DNA from: Caulobacter sp. 602-2
Lineage (GTDB): Bacteria; Pseudomonadota; Alphaproteobacteria; Caulobacterales; Caulobacteraceae
Direction: 5' to 3'
Assembly (NCBI RefSeq): GCF_011043625.1
Contig: NZ_JAAKGT010000002.1
Coordinates: 620,001 to 684,000 of the forward strand
Length of the DNA stretch: 64,000 bases
In this document: in pieces, positions 45,133 to 54,377 of the stretch
How the letters are laid out: every line of letters begins with the position of its first letter
How positions within the stretch are numbered: the stretch's first letter is position 1
Translations under genes and position numbers: made by a program
Notes under the pieces: generated by a model
Database searches by the model: none
What the model saw: only the letters and a program-made list of their open reading frames with translations
What the model was told of the DNA's origin: nothing

Positions 45133-45780
45133 ATGCGTTTGTTCATCAGCGCCGCCGTCGCGGCCCTCGCCTTCGCCGGCGCCGCGTCGGCCCAGGACGC
45201 CAAGCCGGCGTCCGCCCCGGCCAAGGGCCAGTACATCTCGCTGGCCGGCGGCTACATCGGCAAGACCGACTATGACTACGGCGTGGCCGGCGGCCGCGTC
45301 GAGGCCGACCTCGACGCCAGCGCCCAGTTCGCCGCGGCCTGGGGCGTCTCGCTCGACAAGAACCTGCGCGCCGAACTGGCCGTCGGCTACCGCAGCCAGG
45401 ACATCGAGACCACCGTCCGCGCCGGCGCCCTGTCGCAGACCTTCGACGCCGACAAGGCCCAGACCCTCAGCCTCGACTTCAACGCCTATTACGACTTCCC
45501 GGTCGCCGGCCCGGTGAAGCCCTATGTGGGCGCGGGCATCGGCGCGGCCTCGGTGAAGATCGACGACGGCGTGCTCGACGACACCGGCTCGGCCCTGACC
45601 CTGCAGGCGATCGCCGGCGCCAGCGTCGAGGTCTCGCCGCGCATCGCCCTGTTCGCCGAGGCCCGCTACCAGCGCGTCGGCCCGATCCGCGTGGAGACCA
45701 CCACCCCGGTCGGCGACCGCAAGTCCAAGTTCGACCTGTCGAGCGCCGGCGCCCTGGTCGGCGTCCGCTTCGGCTTCTGA
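45133..45780 (+). CDS. Outer-membrane beta-barrel protein
   Basis: 215 residues: signal peptide MRLFISAAVAALAFAGAASAQ, then alternating strands of a small eight-stranded barrel (YISLAGGYIGKTDYDYG, RAELAVGYRSQDIETTV, SLDFNAYYDFPVAGPVKPYV, GAGIGAASVKI, IALFAEARYQRVG) and a C-terminal aromatic residue (GVRFGF) as the BAM recognition signal. ATG at 45133 gives the clean signal peptide. Its own terminator follows. Confidence 0.92.
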   Translation: MRLFISAAVAALAFAGAASAQDAKPASAPAKGQYISLAGGYIGKTDYDYGVAGGRVEADLDASAQFAAAWGVSLDKNLRAELAVGYRSQDIETTVRAGALSQTFDADKAQTLSLDFNAYYDFPVAGPVKPYVGAGIGAASVKIDDGVLDDTGSALTLQAIAGASVEVSPRIALFAEARYQRVGPIRVETTTPVGDRKSKFDLSSAGALVGVRFGF

Positions 45781-45801
45781 GGCGGGGCGAAAGCTTGACG
45801 G

Positions 45802-45838
45802 AAGGCGCGCCGGGCGAGGGCATGGCGCGCCTTTTTTC
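45802..45838 (+). terminator. Rho-independent terminator of the barrel gene
   Basis: Stem AAGGCGCGCC / GGCGCGCCTT (45802-45811 with 45824-45833), 12-base loop, T run to 45837. It starts 22 bases after the stop. Confidence 0.9.
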
Positions 45839-46088
45839 TGTTTGGCGACCATCGAACAGACGCCGCCGATCCGCTTAGCTTGGCGGTAATGAATGATTGC
45901 GATCTACAGCCTCACAACCTGAAGAAGTGAGGCCGTCCCGACCATGATCGATTTCTTCGAGGACGCCGCCGAGCGGCGCAAGCGCGCCGAAGACATGCTG
46001 CGCGCCCTGGCCGCCGGCATGGGCAGGCCGCGCCCTCTGGCGCAGGATCGTCGACGCGGAGACCGACCCGCGCCGTCGCGCCGAGGCC

Positions 46089-48818
46089 ATGGTCAATCTC
46101 GCCTCCGCCCTCGACTACCTGGGCGACGACGGGCGGGCGCAGGCGATCGCGATCACCGACCAGGCGATCAAGGTGATGGGGGCCAAGCATCGCGACGCCG
46201 CCGGCGTGTTCATGATGGCCGCCCAGCGACTGGCAATGGATGTGCAGCCTTCCGCGGCCGACAGCAGAAAGGCGCTCGACTACCTGCACGCCGCGCTCGC
46301 CGCGTCCACGGCCCACGACAGGGCGCTGCAGGCCAGCGTGCTGCTCCTCTACGCCCGTCTGGCGCCGAGCGTCGGCGACTACTCGAAGATCGACAAGGCC
46401 CAGCACCTGCTCGACCGGCTCCGCCGCCTGAACCTGGGAAACCACGAAGCCGTCCAGTTGATCGCGTCCATGGCCGAGGCGCACCACAAGCAGTGGCAGG
46501 CGGCCTCGCATCGACCCAGCCTGCACAAGGCGATCTCGCTTTCGGCCGACGCGCTGGCGCTCTGCCCGACCGGACCAGACGCCGAGGTCATGCGGAGCGG
46601 CGTCCAGCAACAAAGGGCGCTGCTGCTGCTGGAACGATACACCTACAAGAACGACGGCAACGACTTCGAGGCGGCCGTCGCCCTGCTGCGCGAGGCGGCC
46701 CGCCTCGACGCGTTCCGGCCCCAGATGCTCAACAGTCTGGCGATCGCGCTGATGGGAACCGATTCCAGGCCCGCCACCGATCCGCAGTTCGAGGAAGCCC
46801 GCCTGGCCCTGGTCGAGGGCCTGGCCAGCACCAACGCCCCCGAGTCGACGGCCTTTCTGAAATGGACGGAGGCGAACTGGAACCTGGCCGCATATCAGCG
46901 CGGCGGTCCCGTCAGCCATCTGGATCGCGCCGTGGACGCCGCGGACATGGCCTTGAGGCAGGCCGAGATCCTCGGAAGCCAGCCCCTCCTGACGCTCGCC
47001 CAGGCCCTCTACAACCGGTTCAGGGCCGGTGGGGACATGACCGACATCGACCGCGCCGCGCAGGCGGCCGAACAGGGCCTGTCTCTATGCCCCGTCGATG
47101 ACGTCAAGCGCTGGAGCAGCGAGGTCACGACAGCCAACATCTATCAGGAACGGGCCCTGAAGAACGGCGTCGGCTACGACCCGGTCGATGCGGCGCGGGC
47201 CGTCGAACTGCAGCAGGCGGCCCTGTCTCGCCTCGTGCGCGGCTCGCTTCCCCATACCGAACTGGCGAGCACGGCGCTGGGCACGCAGATCGAGCAGCAC
47301 GAGGCCACGAAAAGCGACCTCGCCCGGGAAAGCGCCCGGGCGTTCGCCCGAATGCTGCCTTCCAGTCCAAGCGAGGTGGCCCGGCTTCCGGCCGTGGCCG
47401 CCGTTAACCTGGCGGTCTTCTATCTGAAGACCGCGGACCAGCCGACGGATCGTGAAGCCTGGATGGACGTGCTGCGGACGGTGGCCTCGCGCCATCCCGA
47501 CGGCGAAGGCGGCTGGCTCGCGGCGTCCAACCTCATGCACCAGAACGTGGGCCGCGACTGGAACGCGGTCGTCGAGGCCTTCGACATGCTGGCTCGACAG
47601 CGTGGATCGCGCCTGGCGGCGGCCCGCACCCCGCGCGAGCGCGCCATGGTGCTGCGGCGCGAACAGAGCGTCGCGGCCCTCGCCGGCCTGGCGCTCGTCC
47701 ACCTCGACCGCCCCGAGGAGGCCGCCCGGCTGATCGACGCCACCCAGGCCGCGCTGCTGATGACGGAAGAGCAAGGCTCTCTGCCTGACGATCCGGCCAT
47801 CTGGTCGTCGTTCGACGCCCTGTTCTATCCGGCGGCGACCCGCTACGGCGCCTATGCGATCGCGATCACCGCCGACGGCGCGACCGCCGAGCGCCTGCCG
47901 GACCTGGCGCCAGAGCGCCCCGACGCATCCAACACGGCCGGCGACACGGCCCTGACCACCGCGGCCTCGCTGCTGCAAGCGGCCTTCGGCAACAGGGTTC
48001 CCGAGCGACTGCTGGTCGTCCCGGTGGGCGAGTTGGGCCTGCTGCCTTGGGCGGCGGCGCCGGTCGGCTCCGGGGTGCTGATCGATGAGACCCGGCTGTC
48101 GATCCTGCCGACCAGGCGTCTCTGGAAGGCCCGCGAACCTCGCCTGGAGACCCTGCTCGTCGTCGAGGCCGCCGAGGTCCAGGGCAGCCCCGCCCTGCGC
48201 CATGCCGCCGCCGAGACCGCGCAATTGAGGGCCTGGCTGCCGTCCGGAACCGATCTGAAGGGCCGCGACGCCACGCCGGAAGCGGCCATGGCGGCCCTGC
48301 CCCGGGCGGATGTGGCGCATTTCAGCTGTCACGGCGTGATCGACCCCGTCGAGCCGATGCGCTCGCGCCTGCTGGTCGAAGACGGCGTGATCTCGGTCAG
48401 CGACGTTCTGGGCGCCGATTGCGCCACGGTGTCCCTGGTCAGCCTGTCGGCCTGCCAGTCGGGGCTGCACGCCGCCGGTCTCGCCGACGAGTTCGCAAGC
48501 CTGGCCGTGGCTTTCCTGGTATCCGGCGCCCAGTTCGCCGTCGGAACCCTGTGGAACATCCAGGACGCCGCCGCATCGCTGTTCTCGCGGCGGCTGTTCG
48601 AGCAGCTGAGCCAGGGCGCCGCGCCGCGCGAGGCGGTCAGAAGCGCCCAGCTCTGGATGCGCGACAGCGCCGACGAAGACAAGGCGCTGTGGCTGTCGGG
48701 GCTCGGCCCGCCCCAGACCCCGGCGGAAGAGACCCTGCGGGGCAACCTGGCCCGCGGCGGTGATCGACGCAGCTTCGCCGCCGCCAAGTATTGGGCGGGT
48801 TTCGCCTGCTACGGCTAA
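46089..48818 (+). CDS. TPR-CHAT domain protein (caspase-like protease family)
   Basis: 909 residues in the intact frame. The N-terminal two thirds is helical repeat of TPR type (AMVNLASALDYLGDDGRAQA, ALAGLALVHLDRPEEAARLI). The CHAT domain occupies ~590-909 with the His-Cys pair His748 (VAHFSCHGV) and Cys789 (LVSLSACQSGLHAAG), then FLVSGAQFAVGTLWNIQDAA. An ATG at 45944 starts a sequence MIDFFEDAAERRKRAEDMLR that joins this protein if one base near 46020-46045 is removed, so the annotated start is probably not the ancestral one. CHAT proteases occur in immune and death pathways; no partner gene is adjacent. Confidence 0.88.
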   Translation: MVNLASALDYLGDDGRAQAIAITDQAIKVMGAKHRDAAGVFMMAAQRLAMDVQPSAADSRKALDYLHAALAASTAHDRALQASVLLLYARLAPSVGDYSKIDKAQHLLDRLRRLNLGNHEAVQLIASMAEAHHKQWQAASHRPSLHKAISLSADALALCPTGPDAEVMRSGVQQQRALLLLERYTYKNDGNDFEAAVALLREAARLDAFRPQMLNSLAIALMGTDSRPATDPQFEEARLALVEGLASTNAPESTAFLKWTEANWNLAAYQRGGPVSHLDRAVDAADMALRQAEILGSQPLLTLAQALYNRFRAGGDMTDIDRAAQAAEQGLSLCPVDDVKRWSSEVTTANIYQERALKNGVGYDPVDAARAVELQQAALSRLVRGSLPHTELASTALGTQIEQHEATKSDLARESARAFARMLPSSPSEVARLPAVAAVNLAVFYLKTADQPTDREAWMDVLRTVASRHPDGEGGWLAASNLMHQNVGRDWNAVVEAFDMLARQRGSRLAAARTPRERAMVLRREQSVAALAGLALVHLDRPEEAARLIDATQAALLMTEEQGSLPDDPAIWSSFDALFYPAATRYGAYAIAITADGATAERLPDLAPERPDASNTAGDTALTTAASLLQAAFGNRVPERLLVVPVGELGLLPWAAAPVGSGVLIDETRLSILPTRRLWKAREPRLETLLVVEAAEVQGSPALRHAAAETAQLRAWLPSGTDLKGRDATPEAAMAALPRADVAHFSCHGVIDPVEPMRSRLLVEDGVISVSDVLGADCATVSLVSLSACQSGLHAAGLADEFASLAVAFLVSGAQFAVGTLWNIQDAAASLFSRRLFEQLSQGAAPREAVRSAQLWMRDSADEDKALWLSGLGPPQTPAEETLRGNLARGGDRRSFAAAKYWAGFACYG

Positions 48819-49456
48819 GCCCCGCCCCGCGCTCGCCAGGCGGCTGGTTCGTCGAAGCGGCCGGCCCAGAGGCCGGTCTTGTCGGCTTCGGCGTCGGACT
48901 CGGGTTCGGAATACTGGCCTTCCAGGTCGACGGCCCAGCCCTGACGCACCATGGCGATGTTCAGGGAGTTGAGGTCGGACTCGCAGGGCCCGCCGGCGTC
49001 CTGGCAGGGGGCGTCGGCGACGAAGCACAGGCCCTGCCAGGCGTCGCCGTCCGAGGGCGGGCCTTCAGGGCGGCAGGCGACCTTGCGGCCGTCGATCAGC
49101 TTTTCAAGGTGCTCGCGGGCGGCCTGGCCGCAGGCGAAGGAGGCGCCGTCCTTGTCGAGACAGGTCTGGTCCAGATCCGGGGCGTCGATGGTCCAGAGCC
49201 TGGCCCGCAGCCCCTGGATCTCCAGGGTGTCGCCGTCGATGACGCGGGCCGGTCCGAACAGCCGCGCGCGGCCGTCGGGGCCTTGCGCCGGCTGGGCCGA
49301 GGCCGGGGCGGCCTGGGCGAGGTCGACGCCGTTGCGGGCGGCGTCGGCGGCCTTGGCCGGGTCGATGCGCGGCCGGGCGGCGTCATAGGCGAAGATCGCC
49401 GCGCCCGCGAGGCCGGCGACCACCAGCACCCCGACCAGGACCCTGGATCCGCGCAT
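48815..49456 (-). CDS. Thermonuclease (SNase)-family protein, membrane-anchored
   Basis: 213 residues: N-terminal hydrophobic anchor (residues 5-23), then the SNase-like fold with ARVIDGDTLEIQGLRARLWT, IDAPDLDQTC, ACGQAAREHLEKLIDGRKVA and NIAMVRQGWAVDLEGQYSEP. The usual catalytic Arg-Glu-Arg set is only partly evident (Arg86 in LRARLW; no clear second Arg). The nuclease role is inferred. The stop TAG shares bases with the convergent CHAT gene stop. ATG overlaps the upstream gene's stop. Confidence 0.86.
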   Translation of the reverse strand: MRGSRVLVGVLVVAGLAGAAIFAYDAARPRIDPAKAADAARNGVDLAQAAPASAQPAQGPDGRARLFGPARVIDGDTLEIQGLRARLWTIDAPDLDQTCLDKDGASFACGQAAREHLEKLIDGRKVACRPEGPPSDGDAWQGLCFVADAPCQDAGGPCESDLNSLNIAMVRQGWAVDLEGQYSEPESDAEADKTGLWAGRFDEPAAWRARGGA

Positions 49457-49878
49457 CACTTCACCTTCTTCAGATAGGGGGCGGGCGAGCGGGCGACGCC
49501 CTCGTCGGGCACGAAGCCGGTCCAGCGGGTCAGCACCCGGCCCTGCAGCCGCGACAGCGTGAAGAGCGGCGCGCCGGGCTTGTAGACCTCGACTCCGAAG
49601 CGGTTGCCGGTCGCGGGCGGCGGATAGCGCAGGAACCGCACCTCCAGCCCCTGCGGCGTGGCGTGGGCGGTGCACTGGAAGGTCTCCAGGGTCTGGAAGC
49701 CCTCGCCGTGGAACTCGCAGGCCTCGCCCTTCAGGGTCAGGCGCCAGGTCACCAGGATGGGCGAGCCGCCGGCCGTGCGCCCGCCGTCCTGGGTGTAGCT
49801 GTAGACCCCGTCCCAGCCGGGGGCGGGGCCGGCCAGCAGGGCGAGCGCCAGAGCGCTGGTCAGCAGGGATGACAGCAT
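49456..49878 (-). CDS. Secreted DUF5991-like protein
   Basis: 140 residues: signal peptide MLSSLLTSALALALLAGPAP G, then WDGVYSYTQDGGRTAGGSPI, LTLKGEACEFHGEGFQTLET and KPGAPLFTLSRLQGRVLTRW, the pattern I associate with DUF5991. Two Cys (EACEFH, FQCTAH) may form a disulfide. ATG 49878 is chosen because it directly precedes the signal peptide. Coupled to the SNase-like gene (ATGA). Role unknown. Confidence 0.75.
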   Translation of the reverse strand: MLSSLLTSALALALLAGPAPGWDGVYSYTQDGGRTAGGSPILVTWRLTLKGEACEFHGEGFQTLETFQCTAHATPQGLEVRFLRYPPPATGNRFGVEVYKPGAPLFTLSRLQGRVLTRWTGFVPDEGVARSPAPYLKKVK

Positions 49879-49983
49879 CGGGCCGGGTCCTCGCAAGGCG
49901 GGGCGGCCGACCGACTGGTGGCGGCGCTTCCCCCCGTCGGAAGGAAAAGCGGTCGGGGCGGCGGGGTTCCGAAAACCTGACGC

Positions 49984-50138
49984 GTCATCCCGGAAAGCCC
50001 GCAGGGCTTATCCGGGACCCAGAGGGACTGGGCGTCGCGGTTGGTTTGACCACCTCGTGCAGTCGCCGACATCGTGCGGCGGCCCCTGGGTCCCGGCTCT
50101 GCGGTCCGCTACGCGGCCCTCCGGCCGGGATGACGAGG
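49984..50138 (+). repeat. Intergenic inverted repeat, family C variant (copy 3)
   Basis: CGTCATCCCGGAAAGCCCGC at the left and CCTCCGGCCGGGATGACGAG at the right are inverse; the inner pair GGGACCCAG / CTGGGTCCC also matches. It lies between the DUF5991-like and GntR genes. Confidence 0.78.
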
Positions 50139-50149
50139 TTAGAGCCGCC

Positions 50150-50914
50150 CTACCCCATCCGCGCGGTCATCAGGAACCGCTGGCGGCTCTCGGCGGCCTT
50201 GCGTTCCAGCTCCAGCCGCTCCTGCTGCTCGGTGGCGTCGAGCATGGATTCCAGCAGGCGCGAGAAGTGCAGGCGCATGGCCTGGCGGGCGGCCTTGGGG
50301 TCGCGGCGGCGCAGGGCCTCGACCACGGCCACGTGCTCGGCCTGGCGGGCGTCGCCGTCGTGGTGGCAGATCGACTGGTGGGTGCGGCGGACCTCCGGAT
50401 CCTCCATGCGGAACTTCCAGAGGGTCTTGATGGTGTGGATGATCACCCGGTTGCCCGAGGCCGCCGCGATGGTCATGTGGAACTCGCGGTCGACGGCCGT
50501 GGAGCGGGCGTCGTCCTCGCCGGCCGCGACCATCTGGGCCAAGAGGTCGTCGAGCTTGGCCAGGTCGGCGTCGGAGATGATCGGGGCGGCCAGGGCGGCG
50601 GCCTCGCTCTCGAACAGCGAGCGGGCCTCGGTCAGCTCGAAGGCGCTGACCGTCGGCAGGGCGCCCTCGAGGGCCGCGCCAGCGCTGTCGGACCCGGCCG
50701 GACCGCAGACATAGACCCCCGAGCCGGCGCGGATGCGCAGCGTTCCGCGGGCCTGCAGGGCGATCTCGGCCTCGCGCACGGTGACGCGGCTGACGCCCAG
50801 CCGCTCGGACATCTCGCGCTCGCCGGGCAGGCGCGAACCTGGCGGGAACTCGCCCGCGCGGACCATGTCCGCGATCTTGTCGGCGATTTCCTCGAACAGG
50901 CGGCGGTCGGCCAT
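50150..50914 (-). CDS. FCD-type GntR transcriptional regulator
   Basis: 254 residues. GntR winged helix at 1-70 (FEEIADKIADMVRAGEFPPG, SERLGVSRVTVREAEIALQA); FCD ligand domain at ~90-220 with DREFHMTIAAASGN and QAEHVAVVEALRRRDPKAAR, which hold the metal/ligand His and Asp residues. Regulators of this type control hexuronate and alginate use. It sits last in the minus-strand alginate region and probably binds the ACCAATT-type motifs at 54110-54188 and 59718-59760, most likely as a repressor released by a uronate intermediate. Confidence 0.92.
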   Translation of the reverse strand: MADRRLFEEIADKIADMVRAGEFPPGSRLPGEREMSERLGVSRVTVREAEIALQARGTLRIRAGSGVYVCGPAGSDSAGAALEGALPTVSAFELTEARSLFESEAAALAAPIISDADLAKLDDLLAQMVAAGEDDARSTAVDREFHMTIAAASGNRVIIHTIKTLWKFRMEDPEVRRTHQSICHHDGDARQAEHVAVVEALRRRDPKAARQAMRLHFSRLLESMLDATEQQERLELERKAAESRQRFLMTARMG

Positions 50915-51036
50915 GGCGCCCCTCTATGGTGGTGTTGCACCTCAAGCCATGCCCGAACCGGACTGGAATTGGAATAGCAAACTGGTAGGCGCCGGGGCGG
51001 GCTGGCGGGGCGGCGCCCCACGCAACTCCCAAACCG

Positions 51037-51162
51037 TGTCATCCCGGCCGAAGGGCCGCGCCAGCGGTCCGTAGAGCCGGGATCCCCCATCCTTGACGTG
51101 GCCGCCGTGGGAGATCCCGGCGCTCCCGCCCGCCTTCGCGGGCGTCCGGCCGGGATGACAAG
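51037..51162 (+). repeat. Intergenic inverted repeat, family C (copy 4)
   Basis: GTCATCCCGGCCGAAGGGCC to CGTCCGGCCGGGATGACAAG, inner pair GGGATCCCCCAT / GTGGGAGATCCC. It lies between the TonB receptor stop and the GntR gene and could act as a transcription barrier. Confidence 0.85.
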
Positions 51163-51175
51163 GATGTGGAGCACC

Positions 51176-54031
51176 CTACAGCCGCGCCCGGATCGAGATG
51201 AAGAACTGCTGGCCGAAGTACTGGTAGTTGCGGGTGCTGCCATAGACCGGCATCGAGTCGATCTTGACCTCGTTGAACAGGTTCAGGCCCTGCAGGCGGA
51301 TGTCGACCTTCTTGTTCAGCTTGTACTGGACGTTGAAGTCGAAGGCGTCGCTGCCGGCGATGTAGCGCAGCTGGGCGTTGCCGCCGACGAAGTCCTGGTA
51401 GTAGCGCGAGCGGTAGCGGTAGATGCCCTGCACGCTGAGCGGGCCGTGCTCGTAATAGAGCTGGGCCGACAGCACGTGCTTGGAATAGCCGTTCAGGCCC
51501 GCGGCCGGGATCATGCCGCCGGTCACCGCCCCGGTCTCGGCGTCGATGACGTCGCCCAGCCGGATGTCGTGGTTCTTGAAGTTGGTGACGGCGTAGTTGT
51601 AGCTCAGCTTGCCGCCGAACCCGTCCAGGGGCTTGGGCAGCCAGCTGAACTTGTTGGAGAGCGTGAACTCCGCGCCGTAGACGTGGCTCTTGTCGTCGCT
51701 GTTCTGGGTCTGGGTGACCGGCACGGTGACGTTCTGGCCGTCGATGACGAACTCTTCGTCGATCGTCACCGGGATGAAGCCGCCGGTGAACTGCTTGTAG
51801 TACAGCGTGGTGGCCAGGATGGTGTCGCGGTTGGCGTAGTACTCCAGCGCCACGTCGGCGTTCCACGACATGATCGGCTTCAGGCGCGGGCTGCCGCTGG
51901 CGACGATCTCGCCGATGGCGTCCTGGATCGAGGTGAAGTCGGTGCCGTCCTGCAAGGTGATGGTGCGGCCCGCCGCCAGGCTGCTGGGGGCCGGGCGCGA
52001 CATGGCGCGATAGAGGGCGATGCGGCCCACGGTCTTGGGCGTCAGGTCGAAATTGGCGTTGACGCTGGGCAGCACGCGGAAGCTGGAGGCCTTGATCCGG
52101 GTGTCGTCGAAGGCGCCCGTCTCGACGAGGCGGATCGAGCCGTCGCTGTTGTTGACGACGTCCAGCTCGGCCCGCAGGCCCTTGGAGACGACGCTGGTGT
52201 CGACCACCCGCACCCCGAAGTTGCCGCGCACCGGCATGCCGGCCGCCTCGCCCTTGTAGGAGGCCATGACGTAACCCGACCACACGGTCTCGGTAACGTC
52301 GGCGTTGGCCACCGAGCGGGTGTCGCCGCTGCCGCCGGGATCCTCGGTTCCGAGATAGTTGCGGAACTGGCAGAGGGTGTCGAAGGTCGCCCAGCTGCGC
52401 ACCGAATGGGTGGGCGCGTCGGACAGATAGTCCGACTGCGGGAAGTTGGTGCGGCAGGCCAGATTCACCGCCCGGTCGACCGCCAGGCTGGCCTGGTCGA
52501 TGGTGACCAGGTCGTCATAGGTGGTGTAGCGGCGGCGCGAATAGCGGGCGCCGGCGTCGATGCGGCTGATGAAGCCGTCCAGATCGTAACGGGCGTCGAA
52601 GCGGGTGGCGAAGATGCGGTCCTTCTTCTCCTCCTCCTCGCGGGTCAGGCGGGCGTCGTCGCTGTAGAGCGACCAGTCGTCGAGATTGAAGCGCGGATCG
52701 ACGGTCAGGGTCGGCGCGAAGCCGCCCCGGGCGTCGTAGGTGAAGGGGATGCGCTGGTTGTTGATGGCCGTGCGCACGCCGTAGATGTCGAGCGGATCGG
52801 TGCGCAGCCGGGTCGAGCGCGTCAGGTCGGTGCGGGTCGTCTGGCTGTAGGAGACGTCGGCGCTGAGGGTCAGGCGATCGGTGGCCCTAAACTCGAAATC
52901 GCCGCCGCCGCCGATGTACTCCTCTTCCCGCTGAAACAGGGTCGAGACCGACTGCAGGGTGCTGTTTCCGGTGGCGTACAGCAGCCGGTGCTGGTCGTCG
53001 TACTGCACGTTGCGCAGGGCGTAGCGGGTCTCGGCGAAGCCCAGGTCGTGGCGGTCTTCCTCGTAGTTCCGCTTGGAATACTCCATGTCCAGGTTGACGT
53101 CCCAGCGGTCGTTGGGCTGCCACTGCAGGGCGCCGAAGATCGCGTCGCGCTTTTCCTTGGCGGTCAGCTGGCGGAAGGTGATCGAGTTGGGCGCCAGGTA
53201 GAAGGGCGTGCCGGCCGCGGCCTGGGCGCGGCTCACCTCGGTGCAGTTGCCGGTGGCGTTGATGTTGGCGTTGCAGGCCAGCCAGGTGTTTGAGGCGACA
53301 TAGCTTTCGGCCGGGTCGTCGACCTGGTTGCGCTGGACGCCCAGCGACACGCCCACATCGCCCAGCTTGCCCAGCTCGTACTGGTCGACATAGCTGGCCG
53401 TGCCGCGCCAGCCCCAGGGATCCGAGCCCGTGATCCGCTTCTGGTAGGGATTGTAGTTGCCCTTCAGCTCGCCCTGCAGCAGCCGCTTGCCGTAGTCGAG
53501 CGGCTTCTTGGTCTCCATCTCGATGGTGCCGGCCACGCCGCCCTCGATCAGGTCGGCCTGCTGGGACTTGTAGATCTTGATGCCGTTGAACAGCTCGGAC
53601 GGGAACTGGCCGAAGTTGACGGCGCGGTCGCCGCTGCCGTTCGAGGCCTCGCGGCCGTTGAAGGTGGTGGCCGACAGGAACGAGCCCAGGCCCCGCAGCG
53701 ACACTTCCGTCGGGCCGTAGTTGCCGCGGTCGGCGGTGGCGCCGGTGATGGTCATGATCGCTTCGCCGATCGACTGGCCGGGCAGGTCGCCGATCTCGTT
53801 GGCCGACAGGGCGTCGACGATGGCCGTGGTGTCGCGCTTGACGGCGATCGAGTTCTGCATGGTCTGGCGCACGGCGCTGACCACCACCTCGTCGACGGCG
53901 TTGTCGGTGATCGGCTGGTCGGCCGGCGCTTCCTGCGCCGAAGCGGCGGCGGCCATGGCGACGACCGAGGCGGCCGCGCCGCAGCTCAGGATCGTCCGCA
54001 GCCGGACGCGGATGGTGTTGCTCGGGCGCAT
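51176..54031 (-). CDS. TonB-dependent receptor, likely for oligoalginate
   Basis: 951-residue outer-membrane active transporter. Signal peptide ends near ASAQEAP. The plug domain (~40-165) has DLPGQSIGEAIMTITGATAD, TEVSLRGLGSFLSATTFNGR and DLIEGGVAGTIEMETKKPLD. The barrel fills the rest with many aromatic-ended strands and ends YFGQQFFISIRARL, without the usual terminal Phe. It is long, as in carbohydrate receptors of Caulobacter. Its promoter region shares the ACCAATT-type motif found before the PL17 gene, which ties it to alginate. Confidence 0.93.
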   Translation of the reverse strand: MRPSNTIRVRLRTILSCGAAASVVAMAAAASAQEAPADQPITDNAVDEVVVSAVRQTMQNSIAVKRDTTAIVDALSANEIGDLPGQSIGEAIMTITGATADRGNYGPTEVSLRGLGSFLSATTFNGREASNGSGDRAVNFGQFPSELFNGIKIYKSQQADLIEGGVAGTIEMETKKPLDYGKRLLQGELKGNYNPYQKRITGSDPWGWRGTASYVDQYELGKLGDVGVSLGVQRNQVDDPAESYVASNTWLACNANINATGNCTEVSRAQAAAGTPFYLAPNSITFRQLTAKEKRDAIFGALQWQPNDRWDVNLDMEYSKRNYEEDRHDLGFAETRYALRNVQYDDQHRLLYATGNSTLQSVSTLFQREEEYIGGGGDFEFRATDRLTLSADVSYSQTTRTDLTRSTRLRTDPLDIYGVRTAINNQRIPFTYDARGGFAPTLTVDPRFNLDDWSLYSDDARLTREEEEKKDRIFATRFDARYDLDGFISRIDAGARYSRRRYTTYDDLVTIDQASLAVDRAVNLACRTNFPQSDYLSDAPTHSVRSWATFDTLCQFRNYLGTEDPGGSGDTRSVANADVTETVWSGYVMASYKGEAAGMPVRGNFGVRVVDTSVVSKGLRAELDVVNNSDGSIRLVETGAFDDTRIKASSFRVLPSVNANFDLTPKTVGRIALYRAMSRPAPSSLAAGRTITLQDGTDFTSIQDAIGEIVASGSPRLKPIMSWNADVALEYYANRDTILATTLYYKQFTGGFIPVTIDEEFVIDGQNVTVPVTQTQNSDDKSHVYGAEFTLSNKFSWLPKPLDGFGGKLSYNYAVTNFKNHDIRLGDVIDAETGAVTGGMIPAAGLNGYSKHVLSAQLYYEHGPLSVQGIYRYRSRYYQDFVGGNAQLRYIAGSDAFDFNVQYKLNKKVDIRLQGLNLFNEVKIDSMPVYGSTRNYQYFGQQFFISIRARL

Positions 54032-54109
54032 GACGGCTCCCTCCCCCTAGGTTCTTTTCTTATGCCGGGACCCTGCGACCTGGCCGGCGCCGCGTCAAGG
54101 CGGATTCTT

Positions 54110-54188
54110 ATACCAATTATGAGAATTTTCAGGCCAATTTGCTTACGATATTACCGGACCAGATTTTAGACCAATTTAGACCAGTTGC
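54110..54188 (-). promoter_or_regulatory. Candidate GntR operator region upstream of the TonB receptor
   Basis: Holds ATACCAATT at 54110-54118 and ACCAATTTAGACCAGTTGC at 54170-54188, about 80-155 bases before the receptor start. Closely similar words occur in the PL17 promoter region. The segment is AT-rich, unlike the surrounding DNA. The rest of the 346-base gap holds a 10-bp hairpin (54201-54223) and the repeat at 54261-54360. Confidence 0.5.
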
Positions 54189-54260
54189 ACCCACTGATGG
54201 ACCCTCTCTCTAAGAGAGAGGGTTTGGTGAGCGCGTCCCAAGCGCTGCGCCAAAAAAACT

Positions 54261-54360
54261 CCCGCCATTCCCGCCCTGGTGGCGGGAAACCCTGGCTCCG
54301 CTCGCAGACGCGGCGCCGACAATGGGGCCTCCGCCGTCCGAAGACGGGAATGACGGGAGG
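54261..54360 (+). repeat. Intergenic inverted repeat, CATTCCCG-type
   Basis: CATTCCCGCCCTGGTGGCGG at the left and GAAGACGGGAATGACGGG at the right. A similar ATGACGGGCG motif occurs at 63340-63350, so it is another dispersed class. It lies just past the acetylesterase stop. Confidence 0.6.
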
Positions 54361-54377
54361 TGGGGAAGAGCTCGGCG

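Noticed and set aside
47085..49028. 647-residue minus-strand frame opposite the CHAT gene
   Set aside because: It is the shadow of the CHAT reading frame; composition is biased and it also crosses the SNase-like gene.
54201..54223. Hairpin read as a terminator of the acetylesterase gene
   Set aside because: Stem is perfect (10 bp, loop TAA), but no T run follows on the minus strand, and it lies 155 bases past the stop.
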